In this document: piece by piece, positions 1-7,607 of the stretch | How positions within the stretch are numbered: position 1 is the stretch's first letter | Layout: the number at the start of each line of letters is the position of its first letter | NCBI GenBank assembly: GCA_964354375.1 | Contig: CAYGZQ010000094.1 | Span: forward strand, 1 to 11,019 | Source: CAYGZQ01 sp964354375 [NCBI: uncultured Planctomycetota bacterium] | Lineage (GTDB): Bacteria; JAJVIF01; JAPKYR01 | Length of the DNA: 11,019 bases | Direction of reading: 5' to 3' | Made by a program: the position numbers and the translations under genes | The notes under the pieces: generated by a model | Database searches by the model: none | What the model was told of the DNA's origin: nothing | What the model saw: the letters and a program-made list of their open reading frames with translations, nothing else

Positions 1-716
1 TCACTGAACTTCTTTCCAGCCCACCATGCGCCGATTGTGTTATGGAGCAGGAACAACACCATGTAATCTTCGGTGAAAAGCTGTGTGACAGCAGGAAGCT
101 CATCGGCGCCGATCTTCACACCGGATTCATTGACTTCCTTTTTCTTCTGTGACTGCCAGAACTGGTAGACCCATCCGAGAGAGTCGTCAGCCTGGAACAC
201 CTCGGGCTTCAACTCCTGCAGAAGTTTTTCCAGTTTCAGGCGGTATTCGCGAGTGAGCTGGACTTCCAGAACCGGGTCATGTGTGCGGAATATCTGTGGA
301 AGCATCCTCTGAGCGTACTCAGCCGCGAGTTCCCATGTATCGACCTTCTTCTCGCGGGCGAGTTCCTCGCAATCCTGAAGGCTTATCGCGACGCCGTACT
401 CAGGCTCGATGAGAAGGTCATTCTCTGCGAGAAACCTCGCGAACAACATCCGGTGCCAATGTTCGTAAGCGCACTCGTGAACAAGGTGGCTGATTTCCAA
501 CTCGTCTTTCGGGGATTGTTTATCTCCAAGCTGACGAGCGTGCGCCCTCAACCTGACACGGAGCTTTCGTTCATCGGGAGTCTGGTGTTTATACGGTTCG
601 TAATGGTGAACCGCAAGCGCCTTGATCGCGATCTGCGCGCCTTCCTCAGCGACATTCCTCGCCTCGATGATTGTCCTCTCAAGCTTGTTCCGTAAGTCAC
701 TCGGTAATGCCTTCAT
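1..716 (-). CDS. pglX: BREX type 1 adenine-specific DNA methyltransferase PglX (N-terminal part, cut by window edge)
   Basis: This is the start of a reading frame that remains open to the window edge: 238 complete codons, beginning MKALPSDLRN. PglX is the N6-adenine methyltransferase of BREX. It marks host DNA at a short non-palindromic site and is needed for phage exclusion. The visible part is the N-terminal helical region that precedes the methylase core, including LGWVYQFWQ (residues 180-188), SGVKIGADELPAVTQLFTEDYM (split here as SGVKIGAD, 198-205, and ELPAVTQLFTEDYM, 206-219) and HNTIGAWW (225-232), a stretch I recognise as typical of BREX-1 PglX. The SAM-binding and NPPY motifs lie beyond the window, so catalytic integrity cannot be judged. 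The start at 716 is supported by GGAGG 7 nt upstream, inside the 13-nt gap after brxC. It is the fourth gene of the minus-strand BREX operon. Confidence 0.93.
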   Translation of the reverse strand, partial: MKALPSDLRNKLERTIIEARNVAEEGAQIAIKALAVHHYEPYKHQTPDERKLRVRLRAHARQLGDKQSPKDELEISHLVHECAYEHWHRMLFARFLAENDLLIEPEYGVAISLQDCEELAREKKVDTWELAAEYAQRMLPQIFRTHDPVLEVQLTREYRLKLEKLLQELKPEVFQADDSLGWVYQFWQSQKKKEVNESGVKIGADELPAVTQLFTEDYMVLFLLHNTIGAWWAGKKFS

Positions 717-729
717 TGCAGCGCCTCCA

Positions 730-3700
730 TCACGAAATCACAACCGGACCCTTCTTGATCTTATCGAGAAGCATCTTCTCAGTGCCTGAAATCCATTCCT
801 TGACATCATCGGAAGTTTTCAACGTCTCGCTCTTGAGGTGGAGCGGCTGGACTTTCGGTTCCAGCAATCTCGAAGCTGCCATTAACGCTCTGTTAAACTG
901 TTCGCGTAATGCATAGGTGCGTGTTATCCATGATGGGAGCGGGAACTGTTCCAGAGTGCGGAGAAGGGAATCATCATCGCCGATTGATAATTGGGGGATT
1001 CCGTCGATGCCCTCCTCATGCAGGATCTCAGCCTGCTGGTCCTTACTTAGCCGTTTCCATGCCTCGTTCTCAGTGAGAGCTTTCATCTCACGCTCGTAGG
1101 TATTGGTATAGTCCTTAAGTTTATGGTTAAGCACTTGCCTGAGTGTGTATGCGACAAACTTATGAAGTGCGGGTACAGGATCGGATGCCTCAAGGAGTCT
1201 GCGTTCATCGCGTATCGCATCGACCTGTTTCTGGATATCCTCTGCCTCGGGTAACGACCGGGCATGTGACACCATACTTAGAAGCCGTATCCAGCCTGGC
1301 ATGCGCTTGGCGATAAGGTCGCGGAGTTTGGTCCAGTCTTTCGCCAGTTCTTCAAGGGATTCTCGCTGGTTGAGCAGTTCAGTGAGTTGTTCGTTACCGG
1401 CAAGCGCACGGAGGTTTTCGATATCAACCGTTTTGGGTCTCGGTGGCAGCGGTGGATCGCCGCCAGCATGATTGGCGAGTTCGAGCAGATGCGCGATAAA
1501 GGCACCGGCAGCCTCGATCTCCTCGCTGGGTCTGCATGGGAGATTGCACGACTGGATCAGCTTCCTGATTTTGATCTTATCCTGGGCACTCAGGACGGCC
1601 TGCTCGACACGGAAGTCTGTGACGGTGATTTTCCCCTGGTCGAGTTGTCCGGGCGCAAGTTCCTTGCCGTTATGGCTGGCTTTGAGAAATCCCGATGTAT
1701 GCAGCACGATTAGGGCAGCATCGACAGCGTCGCGAGGCCATCCGTACGGGCTTTCCTCAAATGCCGACCGGATTTCACGTCCCTTCTTGCCAGAACCGGT
1801 CATTGATAGAACGGCTGAACAAACAGGGTGAGATTCCGTTTTTCCTGTCCAGCCGACCGCTTGAAGTGCATCCTCATCCTTATTCTTGGCACGATTGATG
1901 ACGGAGCTCCATCGGTCATCATCGGCGTCGCGGAAATGGGGGAACAAACGGTCAAGTGATGCTTCTGCTGCTGCCCTGACTTTCTCAGTGAGTCCGAGTT
2001 CATATTTTTCATTGCCTCCGCCCTGGAATACCTTGGCGTTGATAATGATCTGGCGGATGAGATCATCGCGTCGGGTTTCAGCGTCCTTCTGTCGGGAAGC
2101 CATCGCTTCGCGTGCCTCACGTCCGGGATCCGAATCCGGCACTCCTTTGAAATCGATGGTGGCTCTCGCGGCTTCAGCATCGACAATGTACTTCTTCAGG
2201 TCTTCAGCGCTCGTCTTGGTGATATAGACAAACACGATCGGGCTGTCCGGACCGGCGCTTCGTGCGTCGTTAATGACCGTGCTTTCTTTTTCATCCCAGC
2301 CGTCGCGAATCCAAACGGGGATTTCGCTGCCCTTGACTTCGGGAGGCTGCTCCCCGAAATGGATGAACAACCTTCTGGGCTCCTTGCTTCGACCATGAGA
2401 TAGCCTGATTCCATTGATTACCTGCTGGCATCCGGCTGAAAGCAACGATGCCCGTCGCTCGGGGAGGAATGACACCTCGTTCATGTATCGGGACTGTCGA
2501 TTTCTGAATTCGCGGTCCCATTCGCTGCTCTCACGGGTCTGGAGGGCGTATCCGTCCTCAAGTTCGATGAGATCGCCTGCATCGACGAGTTTCTTGAGGA
2601 TGCCGGGGATATCGCGTCTGAGTGTGACACCGTCTTTGGCAAGGTCGCTGACGAGAAGATCAGCAAGCATATCTGCTGATGCTCGTACACCGATGTCAAT
2701 GCCAGGGTCTTTCGGTAGTTTGCGGATGAGGAAGATTAACCCGCACAGCCGTTCTTTCAACTTCCCTTCGTAAGTTCCATCGTCGAACTTGCGGATCATC
2801 TCGTCGAGTTCGCGCAGGAGAAGTCCGGTGCGAACCAGGTCGGGCTGAAGCTGCTCGAATATGAAATCCGCAGGAATGACTATTCCCAGATCACATTCGG
2901 CTGTTTCCTTTGCGGCGTCGTGGACGATTCTTAACTGGGTTCGAAGCTGTGCGGCGGTACCTTGCACGTCGCAACTTCGAAGGACATGCTCCCAGAACCG
3001 TCTGCGGACGGGCAGTATCGGGTAATCTGAAACGAGGTAACTGTCATCTGTGGCTCGTGAGCCAATCCCTGTCCCCGCAAGCTGACGTGATATCTCGCCT
3101 GCATGACTCTTCAGACATTCCTCAATATCCTTCTTCTTATCAGCACGTTTCGCGAGGACAACCTGACGTGTGACGACCTCGACATCGACGTCTGATAATT
3201 CCACCGGTATAGTGAATCGGCCTCGTAGGCGCTGCAAAAGAGGCGTATTTGCAGCAAGAGCCGTCTGGCCAGCTCCAACAAGCAGCACCCGACTGTCCAT
3301 CTGTTTACACAGTGCCTCCGTGACATCCTGGACGTCCGTAGATCGCTGTGGACTGTCGCCGATGTACAACTGAATCTCGTCTAGCGCAATCACGGTACAG
3401 GGGATCTGACCATCAACCGCGAGGACTTCACGCATGTTTCTGATGAACTCGTTGGTCTGGAGGTCATCGACATGTCGGAACTGGTCACGGAGTACTGCTC
3501 GTGCCTGTTTCTCTCCGTCGGCAAATGTCGGATCGACTGTGAGGAGAGCTCGGGCGATAACGGGGCTCGCGTACAGGTCGTTCAGTTCACTTAAAAACTG
3601 CCTGCCTGCCTTCTCAACTTCCTGTTTCACCTGGTCATAAATACCGTTCTTCTTCAGCCAGAGACAGAACTGCGCCTGGGGAAGTGATTCCGGTAATCCC

Positions 3701-4173
3701 AGTGATTGGTAAATCATCCCCAGCACCGCGGGTTTCAGACTGACTCCGCCACCGGATGGTAATGTGCCCGAAGCGGCGTGCAATCCTCCACATCGTTTCC
3801 CCAGGGTGTTGAGTTCCTTGAGATAATCAGACACATCGTTGGGAAGACGGGCTAATCCCCTCGCGGTTACACCATCCGAAAACGGTGTATCTACCCACAG
3901 GTATCGAAGCATTTTCAGCAGATGAGACTTGCCGCTGCCGTAGAATCCGCTCACCCATGCTGCCGGTTGTACGGTCGAATCGACATTTCCCGTGTACGAA
4001 TCGAGGATGCGGACAATTCCATCCTTGTACTGACCCTCGCAGACAAAGTGCTCCAGCTCGTACCGGAGGGTTTCAAGCTCCTTCGTAGATGTTGCCTCGT
4101 TAACTGCGGCAACACCGTCGTTGAGGAGCTTCGATGTGAGCGGGTCTCGAAGATAGATCTCGCGGTTTTTCAT
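730..4173 (-). CDS. brxC: BREX system P-loop ATPase BrxC
   Basis: This is a 1147-aa protein, close to the usual BrxC length of about 1200 aa. BrxC is the large P-loop ATPase of BREX (formerly DUF499 / PglY-like), essential for phage exclusion. What is seen: the BrxC-type N-terminus (MKNREIYLRDPL), Walker A GFYGSGKS at residues 76-83, Walker B VIALDEIQ at 261-268, a sensor-1-like GAGQTAL at 300-306, and a following RLRGRF with candidate arginine-finger residues. The remainder is long, charged and helix-rich, with probable coiled coil around residues 900-1050, ending in KKGPVVIS. The frame is intact, with no frameshift. Its ATG overlaps the brxB stop (ATGA), and GAGGAA lies about 6 nt upstream, so translation is probably coupled. 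The gap to pglX is 13 nt. The protein probably acts in the cytoplasm with BrxB, PglX and PglZ. Confidence 0.96.
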   Translation of the reverse strand: MKNREIYLRDPLTSKLLNDGVAAVNEATSTKELETLRYELEHFVCEGQYKDGIVRILDSYTGNVDSTVQPAAWVSGFYGSGKSHLLKMLRYLWVDTPFSDGVTARGLARLPNDVSDYLKELNTLGKRCGGLHAASGTLPSGGGVSLKPAVLGMIYQSLGLPESLPQAQFCLWLKKNGIYDQVKQEVEKAGRQFLSELNDLYASPVIARALLTVDPTFADGEKQARAVLRDQFRHVDDLQTNEFIRNMREVLAVDGQIPCTVIALDEIQLYIGDSPQRSTDVQDVTEALCKQMDSRVLLVGAGQTALAANTPLLQRLRGRFTIPVELSDVDVEVVTRQVVLAKRADKKKDIEECLKSHAGEISRQLAGTGIGSRATDDSYLVSDYPILPVRRRFWEHVLRSCDVQGTAAQLRTQLRIVHDAAKETAECDLGIVIPADFIFEQLQPDLVRTGLLLRELDEMIRKFDDGTYEGKLKERLCGLIFLIRKLPKDPGIDIGVRASADMLADLLVSDLAKDGVTLRRDIPGILKKLVDAGDLIELEDGYALQTRESSEWDREFRNRQSRYMNEVSFLPERRASLLSAGCQQVINGIRLSHGRSKEPRRLFIHFGEQPPEVKGSEIPVWIRDGWDEKESTVINDARSAGPDSPIVFVYITKTSAEDLKKYIVDAEAARATIDFKGVPDSDPGREAREAMASRQKDAETRRDDLIRQIIINAKVFQGGGNEKYELGLTEKVRAAAEASLDRLFPHFRDADDDRWSSVINRAKNKDEDALQAVGWTGKTESHPVCSAVLSMTGSGKKGREIRSAFEESPYGWPRDAVDAALIVLHTSGFLKASHNGKELAPGQLDQGKITVTDFRVEQAVLSAQDKIKIRKLIQSCNLPCRPSEEIEAAGAFIAHLLELANHAGGDPPLPPRPKTVDIENLRALAGNEQLTELLNQRESLEELAKDWTKLRDLIAKRMPGWIRLLSMVSHARSLPEAEDIQKQVDAIRDERRLLEASDPVPALHKFVAYTLRQVLNHKLKDYTNTYEREMKALTENEAWKRLSKDQQAEILHEEGIDGIPQLSIGDDDSLLRTLEQFPLPSWITRTYALREQFNRALMAASRLLEPKVQPLHLKSETLKTSDDVKEWISGTEKMLLDKIKKGPVVIS

Positions 4174-4733
4174 ATCGGTTCCTCACTACCGTGGAGAGTT
4201 ATCGGTACGGCAAGATAGTTCCAGCCGTCACGGGCATCGAGCAATCTGTAGTTGTGGTTCTCATACGTGCCCGGGAAGAAGAGGACAAGCCGCCCTCGGA
4301 CATCGCGTTCAACTTCCTTTATTACCAGGGAAACCTTGGTGAACCCGTAAAGACACCCTGCGCCCAGCACTGCGATGATCGCATCCTCGTCAGCCTCTTC
4401 GGAATTCAGTGCCGTCCTCAACTCATCGGAAACGAATCGCACAAAATCGCTCTGGAGTTTCAGGTTAAGGTCGGAAGGCTCCTCGAAATACGCATTTCGG
4501 TAATCCATTGAGGACATCCACCTTGCGAACGCATCTGTCACATTGAATGGAATCCACTTATGACCGGCACTGACGGCCGCTTCTTCGAATAATCCTACCT
4601 TCGCTCTCACGCGCCTTTCATCTGCCTTGTCGTACACGAGGAAGACCGTCCTCTGAGGACCGGCCAGGTTGCGTTGCCATGGAGCCGAGATGTGCCGACT
4701 GAACTGGACAGCAAGATCATCAATTCGTCCCAT
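4170..4733 (-). CDS. brxB: BREX protein BrxB (DUF1788)
   Basis: This is a 187-aa protein matching the DUF1788/BrxB family in length and hallmark motifs: TVFLVYD (29-35), the DAFARWM...YFEEP region (67-85), AVLGAGCLYGF (121-131), GRLVLFFPG (147-155) and the near-invariant YRLLDARDGWNYLAVPI (162-178). BrxB is a small BREX component required for defence in type 1 systems, and its biochemical role is not well defined. The C-terminal LDARDGWNYLAVPI block is the strongest evidence. The gene starts 14 nt inside the end of brxA with an AAAGGCGG-like ribosome site. Its stop overlaps the brxC ATG by 4 nt, so brxA-brxB-brxC form one translationally coupled unit. Confidence 0.95.
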   Translation of the reverse strand: MGRIDDLAVQFSRHISAPWQRNLAGPQRTVFLVYDKADERRVRAKVGLFEEAAVSAGHKWIPFNVTDAFARWMSSMDYRNAYFEEPSDLNLKLQSDFVRFVSDELRTALNSEEADEDAIIAVLGAGCLYGFTKVSLVIKEVERDVRGRLVLFFPGTYENHNYRLLDARDGWNYLAVPITLHGSEEPI

Positions 4734-5550
4734 GAATCAGCCGCCTTTCTTCGTCGGTCAAGAGCCGAGTCGGTGATAGTTCCACGACGCCGCCTGCGTA
4801 TCTCATATCTATCAATCCCAGTCTCTTTGCGTCCAGGGACAGATAGATAAGCTGGCTTGCTGTGGAATCCAGAACCTTGGTCCAGAGAGTTTTATAAAGA
4901 TTCGACCCTCGTGCTCCGAGGATATATCCGAGTAACAGGGCATACGCTACAACATACGGATTGGGTTCGACCATCCTGCGGGTCTTTCTGCTTCTTCCGA
5001 TGAGGTGACCCGACTGAGTCCATGAAGATGCGGTGTTGCGCAATACTGCCTGGATCACCGTCGCGTTCAAACGGTTACCTGCGAAAGTGGTGATCGCATC
5101 GAGCATTTCCTGTTTGCTCAATTCTCCATCTGCTTTTAACCTGATTATCGCCGGAGCGGTGACCCTGAGTATCGGGTCACGGGCAAGCGCTGCCAGCAAT
5201 GCGATTAATGGTTGGCTGGAGGGGGACATTTCCCAGATTATGCGGAAGATGCGGAAGATTAGAACCGCCTGGTCGAGAGTGTATAGCTCGCTAAGACGCT
5301 GAAATGTGATTTTGCGTGTCGATACGGTTCTTTTGGCAAGAATGTTATTGTCAGTCACCAGTGCTCGATAATCGTCTTTCGTTGCGCCTAAAGGTGCTGA
5401 AGCGAAAAGCATATTCAATTCACTGAGCATGATAGTCCGGCTTGTATGGGAACCACTTTCACCAGTCCGGATGCCGACTTCAGCCTTCGTTGCGATATCT
5501 AAATGAAGGTTTTGTGGGTTAAACCCGAGTGCGATTGGATCGATGCTCAT
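4720..5550 (-). CDS. brxA: BREX protein BrxA (DUF1819), long form
   Basis: This 276-aa protein is placed as BrxA (DUF1819) by position, first in the order brxA-brxB-brxC-pglX. Sequence support comes from the SRTIMLSELNMLFASAP segment (37-53) and the helical body ending in an RYAGGVVEL-type C-terminal strand. BrxA is a small helical protein reported to bind DNA in other BREX systems. This copy is longer than the roughly 200-230 aa I expect. About 36 residues precede SRTIMLSEL, and a later ATG exists at residue 41. The start at 5550 is preferred because the predicted transcript start (about 5589) leaves a short leader before it. The ribosome site there is weak (CTGAG). The linker at about residues 165-195, with basic GRSRKTRRM, is a plausible nucleic-acid contact. 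Confidence 0.88.
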   Translation of the reverse strand: MSIDPIALGFNPQNLHLDIATKAEVGIRTGESGSHTSRTIMLSELNMLFASAPLGATKDDYRALVTDNNILAKRTVSTRKITFQRLSELYTLDQAVLIFRIFRIIWEMSPSSQPLIALLAALARDPILRVTAPAIIRLKADGELSKQEMLDAITTFAGNRLNATVIQAVLRNTASSWTQSGHLIGRSRKTRRMVEPNPYVVAYALLLGYILGARGSNLYKTLWTKVLDSTASQLIYLSLDAKRLGLIDMRYAGGVVELSPTRLLTDEERRLIHGTN

Positions 5551-5565
5551 GATTGCTCAGCACTT

Positions 5566-5585
5566 AGCCTGCAAACTAGCAGGCT
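5566..5585 (-). promoter_or_regulatory. Hairpin/operator in the brxA leader
   Basis: A perfect 7-bp inverted repeat, AGCCTGC and GCAGGCT, is separated by 6 nt (aaacta on the plus strand). It lies just downstream of the predicted brxA transcript start and ends 15 nt before the brxA ATG. It could fold in the leader RNA and limit access to the weak ribosome site, or act as a DNA operator. No run of T follows, so it is not a typical terminator. An 8-nt part (gcctgcta) recurs at 5671-5678. Confidence 0.45.
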
Positions 5586-5595
5586 GAATAAGGCC

Positions 5596-5624
5596 AGTAT
5601 ACGATACACATTCAACTTTGTCAA
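5596..5624 (-). promoter_or_regulatory. Sigma70-type promoter for the BREX operon (brxA)
   Basis: On the minus strand, TTGACA (5624-5619) is followed after exactly 17 nt by TATACT (5601-5596). That is a perfect -35 and a 5/6 match to the -10 consensus. The predicted start is near 5589, about 39 nt before the brxA ATG. It is the only near-consensus element close to brxA and should drive brxA-brxB-brxC-pglX. Confidence 0.75.
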
Positions 5625-5697
5625 TGCCCTTCAATTGTGTAGTATTTGATTTCGTGTCTAGGCTTGAACTGCCTGCTATCGTTTAAACGGGATGAGA

Positions 5698-5717
5698 TTG
5701 ACATTGGGGCGACATAG
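5698..5717 (+). repeat. Left arm of inverted repeat, candidate AbiEi operator
   Basis: The arm ttgacattggggcgacatag matches the reverse complement of 5809-5828 at 18 of 20 positions, including an uninterrupted GGGCGACATAG. The arms frame the promoter region upstream of abiEi. The characterised AbiEi antitoxin represses its operon by binding long inverted repeats of about 23 bp in the promoter, so this is the expected type of site. The arm contains the -35 of the upstream abiE promoter, so bound protein would block it. Confidence 0.65.
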
Positions 5718-5726
5718 GGGTAACAT
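5698..5726 (+). promoter_or_regulatory. Upstream candidate promoter for abiEi-abiEii
   Basis: TTGACA (5698-5703), a 17-nt spacer and TAACAT (5721-5726) give a consensus -35 with a fair -10. The -35 lies within the left arm of the inverted repeat. It would give a leader of more than 100 nt before abiEi. It is less likely to be the main start than the second promoter at 5772. Confidence 0.45.
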
Positions 5727-5754
5727 TATTACCTCTAGCTCTCCACAGTGTCAA
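5725..5754 (-). promoter_or_regulatory. Distal candidate minus-strand promoter toward brxA, with degenerate half-site
   Basis: On the minus strand, TTGACA (5754-5749) is followed after 18 nt by AATAAT (5730-5725), a 5/6 match to the -10. It overlaps the plus-strand abiE promoter elements and is part of a degenerate copy of the inverted-repeat arm (about 13 of 18 positions, 5754-5737). If active, it would produce a BREX transcript starting about 170 nt before brxA and controlled by the same sites as abiE. Confidence 0.35.
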
Positions 5755-5771
5755 CTGATCGGCATTGGTAC

Positions 5772-5800
5772 TTGACAAACTGGCGAGATAGTGGTAGTAT
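5772..5800 (+). promoter_or_regulatory. Main candidate promoter for abiEi-abiEii
   Basis: TTGACA (5772-5777) and TAGTAT (5795-5800) are separated by exactly 17 nt. The predicted start is near 5807, about 35 nt before the abiEi ATG. The right arm of the inverted repeat (5809-5828) falls just downstream of that start, an ideal position for repression by the gene product. The stretch 5772-5789 is itself a degenerate copy of the arm (about 13 of 18 positions). Confidence 0.7.
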
Positions 5801-5808
5801 TACTGCAT

Positions 5809-5828
5809 CTATGTCGCCCTAGTGTCAA
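5809..5828 (-). repeat. Right arm of inverted repeat, candidate AbiEi operator
   Basis: The arm ctatgtcgccctagtgtcaa is the inverted partner of 5698-5717 (18/20). It covers about +2 to +22 of the predicted abiE transcript and touches the extended ribosome site of abiEi at 5826-5838. Bound AbiEi could therefore block transcription. The flanks beyond the core also match partly (about 27 of 36 positions over the longer alignment). Confidence 0.65.
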
Positions 5829-5841
5829 GCGGGTGATCGAT

Positions 5842-6645
5842 ATGGATTTAAATGGCTTCTTTGATTATCACCCTGTTTTCTCCCTTGATGAAATGGAGTC
5901 CTTTCTTGCATCACAAGGCTCAAATAACCGCCAGACTCAGAAGAAACTGCTTGCGTATCACACGAAGCAAGGTAGGATTCTTAGCGTTCGGCGTGGTTTA
6001 TACGCTGTCGTACGGGGTGGAAAGGATGGCGAGGCTGGTTCGGCTGATCCCTTCCTCCTGGCTGGGAAGATGACCAGTGATGCAGTCCTCGCGCACCACA
6101 CTGCCATGGAGTTCTTCGGGAAGGCATACTCAGTATTCTGGAAGCTGTATTACCTGACTGAACGCAAGTCTCAGCCAGTCACGTTCGGTTCGCATGAGTT
6201 CCGATGTGTGCTTCATCCTCGCGCATTGGTCGAGAAGGGCATGGCCGGTTATGGGGTTATCAAGTCAGAGCGTCAGGGGATCGAGCTTCGAGTGACAAGC
6301 CTGGAGCGGACTTTGGTCGACATGCTCGACCGTCCTGACTTGTGTGGCTCATGGGAAGAGATATGGCGATCGCTGGAGTCGGTCGAGTTCTACGATTTAG
6401 ACAAGGTTGTCGAATATGCGCTTCTCCTCAACAACTCCACGACAATCGCGAAAGTCGGCTTCTTTCTTGACCAGCATCGAGAGAAGGTATTCGTTCAGGA
6501 TCATCATCTCAAATCGCTGCAGGAGCATCGTCCGTCAAAGCCGCATTACCTGGAACGTGCGAATCGCAAGGGTGGAAGGTTGGTGCACGATTGGAATCTT
6601 GTCGTGCCGGTTCAGGTAATTGAGCGATCCTGGGAGGAGCCATGA
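5842..6645 (+). CDS. abiEi: AbiEi-family antitoxin / transcriptional repressor (type IV toxin-antitoxin)
   Basis: This 267-aa protein has an N-terminal winged helix-turn-helix (residues 12-57: FSLDEMESFL...KKLLAYHTKQGRI...RRGLYAVV), then the AbiEi-type middle and C-terminal region (HHTAMEFFG at 85-93, TSLERTLVDML near 155, KVGFFLDQ near 203). AbiEi proteins counteract the AbiEii nucleotidyltransferase toxin without direct binding and repress their own operon. The start at 5842 is chosen over an in-frame GTG at 5791. The 5791 codon overlaps the -10 region of the main promoter, whereas 5842 follows CAAGCGGGTGATC (5826-5838), a 10/13 match to the extended 16S-complementary sequence. The frame overlaps abiEii by 4 nt. 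It is divergent from the BREX operon and shares its control region. Confidence 0.85.
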   Translation: MDLNGFFDYHPVFSLDEMESFLASQGSNNRQTQKKLLAYHTKQGRILSVRRGLYAVVRGGKDGEAGSADPFLLAGKMTSDAVLAHHTAMEFFGKAYSVFWKLYYLTERKSQPVTFGSHEFRCVLHPRALVEKGMAGYGVIKSERQGIELRVTSLERTLVDMLDRPDLCGSWEEIWRSLESVEFYDLDKVVEYALLLNNSTTIAKVGFFLDQHREKVFVQDHHLKSLQEHRPSKPHYLERANRKGGRLVHDWNLVVPVQVIERSWEEP

Positions 6646-7607
6646 GAATATCGCGTGAGAAGCTGATTGAGGAATCGAAAGCGTCCGGTTTCCGTCCGGA
6701 CATGCTGGAGAAGGTTATTCATCTTCTGAATCTACTGGAAACAATCAACTCCCATCCATTTCTCAAGGGAAAGCTGGCACTCAAGGGCGGGACTGCACTG
6801 AATCTGTTCCTGTTCGATATTCCTCGGTTGTCGGTTGATATCGACCTTAACTATATCGGATCAGGCGATCTTGAGAACATGCGAACCGAACGTCCAGACC
6901 TTGAACGGGCCCTGGTTTCAGTATTCGATCGTGAGGACTTCACGGTCAAATCCACTCCCGGCGACGAACATGCTGGTGGAAAGTGGAGATTGGTTTATCT
7001 GAGCAGTGCCGGCAGTCCAGGCAATCTCGAAGTCGATGTAAATTACATGTATCGGATTCCTCTCTGGCCAGTTCAACAACTGAGTTCTCGAACAATTAGA
7101 TCCTCGCACGCGAATGGAATCCCCGTGATGGACATCCATGAACTCGCTGCAGGCAAGATAGCCGCATTGCTTGCTCGTCACAAAGCCAGGGACTTGTACG
7201 ACTGTCGTGAGCTGTTCGCATCCGGTCTGCTTGATCCTGTCAAGCTACGCATCGCTTTCGTCGCTTATGGGGCTATGAATCCGAGGGATTGGCGGACGGT
7301 ATCGATTGATGATATCCAGTTCGACCCGATCGAATTAGTGAACGAGCTTATTCCCGTGCTTCGTGAGGGAACAGCTAAAATCGCTGGTGATGCACCTGAT
7401 TATGGACACAAACTCGTTGAAGATGTGCGAAACGCTTTATCGGGAATCTTGCCTTTGACGGAGACGGAGATCGAATTTCTACATCTGCTCCTGGACGATG
7501 GGAAGATCGAGCCTCCTCTACTGACTTCGGAAGTAGAGCTTCAGAATCGGATTATGCGTCATCCTGCTCTGCAATGGAGAGCGCTGAAGGCGCGGGAAAG
7601 GCATTAG
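6642..7607 (+). CDS. abiEii: AbiEii-family nucleotidyltransferase toxin (type IV toxin-antitoxin)
   Basis: This 321-aa protein is of the AbiEii/AbiGii (DUF1814-type) nucleotidyltransferase family. Visible motifs are LALKGGTALNLF (45-56, the nucleotide-binding GG-S/T motif), LSVDIDL (63-69, metal-binding D66 and D68), VDVNY (131-135, likely third aspartate D132) and ELAAGKIAALL...KARDLYD (167-187, with K172, R183 and D187 in the typical C-terminal motif). All expected catalytic residues are present, so the toxin looks active. Known family members block growth by transferring nucleotides; some modify tRNA acceptor ends. The start overlaps the abiEi stop (ATGA) and has GGGAGGAG just upstream, giving coupled translation. 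As a pair, AbiE causes abortive infection in characterised hosts. Confidence 0.93.
   Translation: MRISREKLIEESKASGFRPDMLEKVIHLLNLLETINSHPFLKGKLALKGGTALNLFLFDIPRLSVDIDLNYIGSGDLENMRTERPDLERALVSVFDREDFTVKSTPGDEHAGGKWRLVYLSSAGSPGNLEVDVNYMYRIPLWPVQQLSSRTIRSSHANGIPVMDIHELAAGKIAALLARHKARDLYDCRELFASGLLDPVKLRIAFVAYGAMNPRDWRTVSIDDIQFDPIELVNELIPVLREGTAKIAGDAPDYGHKLVEDVRNALSGILPLTETEIEFLHLLLDDGKIEPPLLTSEVELQNRIMRHPALQWRALKARERH

Noticed and set aside
279-695. 138-aa open frame on the plus strand
   Set aside because: It lies wholly antisense to pglX, whose protein is clearly recognisable. The product resembles no family.
1387-1713. Several 60-130 aa open frames on both strands between 730 and 4173
   Set aside because: All overlap the intact, well-matched brxC frame. 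They are shadows of a long codon-biased gene.
5791-5841. Longer abiEi start at GTG 5791
   Set aside because: It overlaps the -10 region of the main abiE promoter and lies upstream of the predicted transcript start. ATG 5842 has an extended ribosome-site match.
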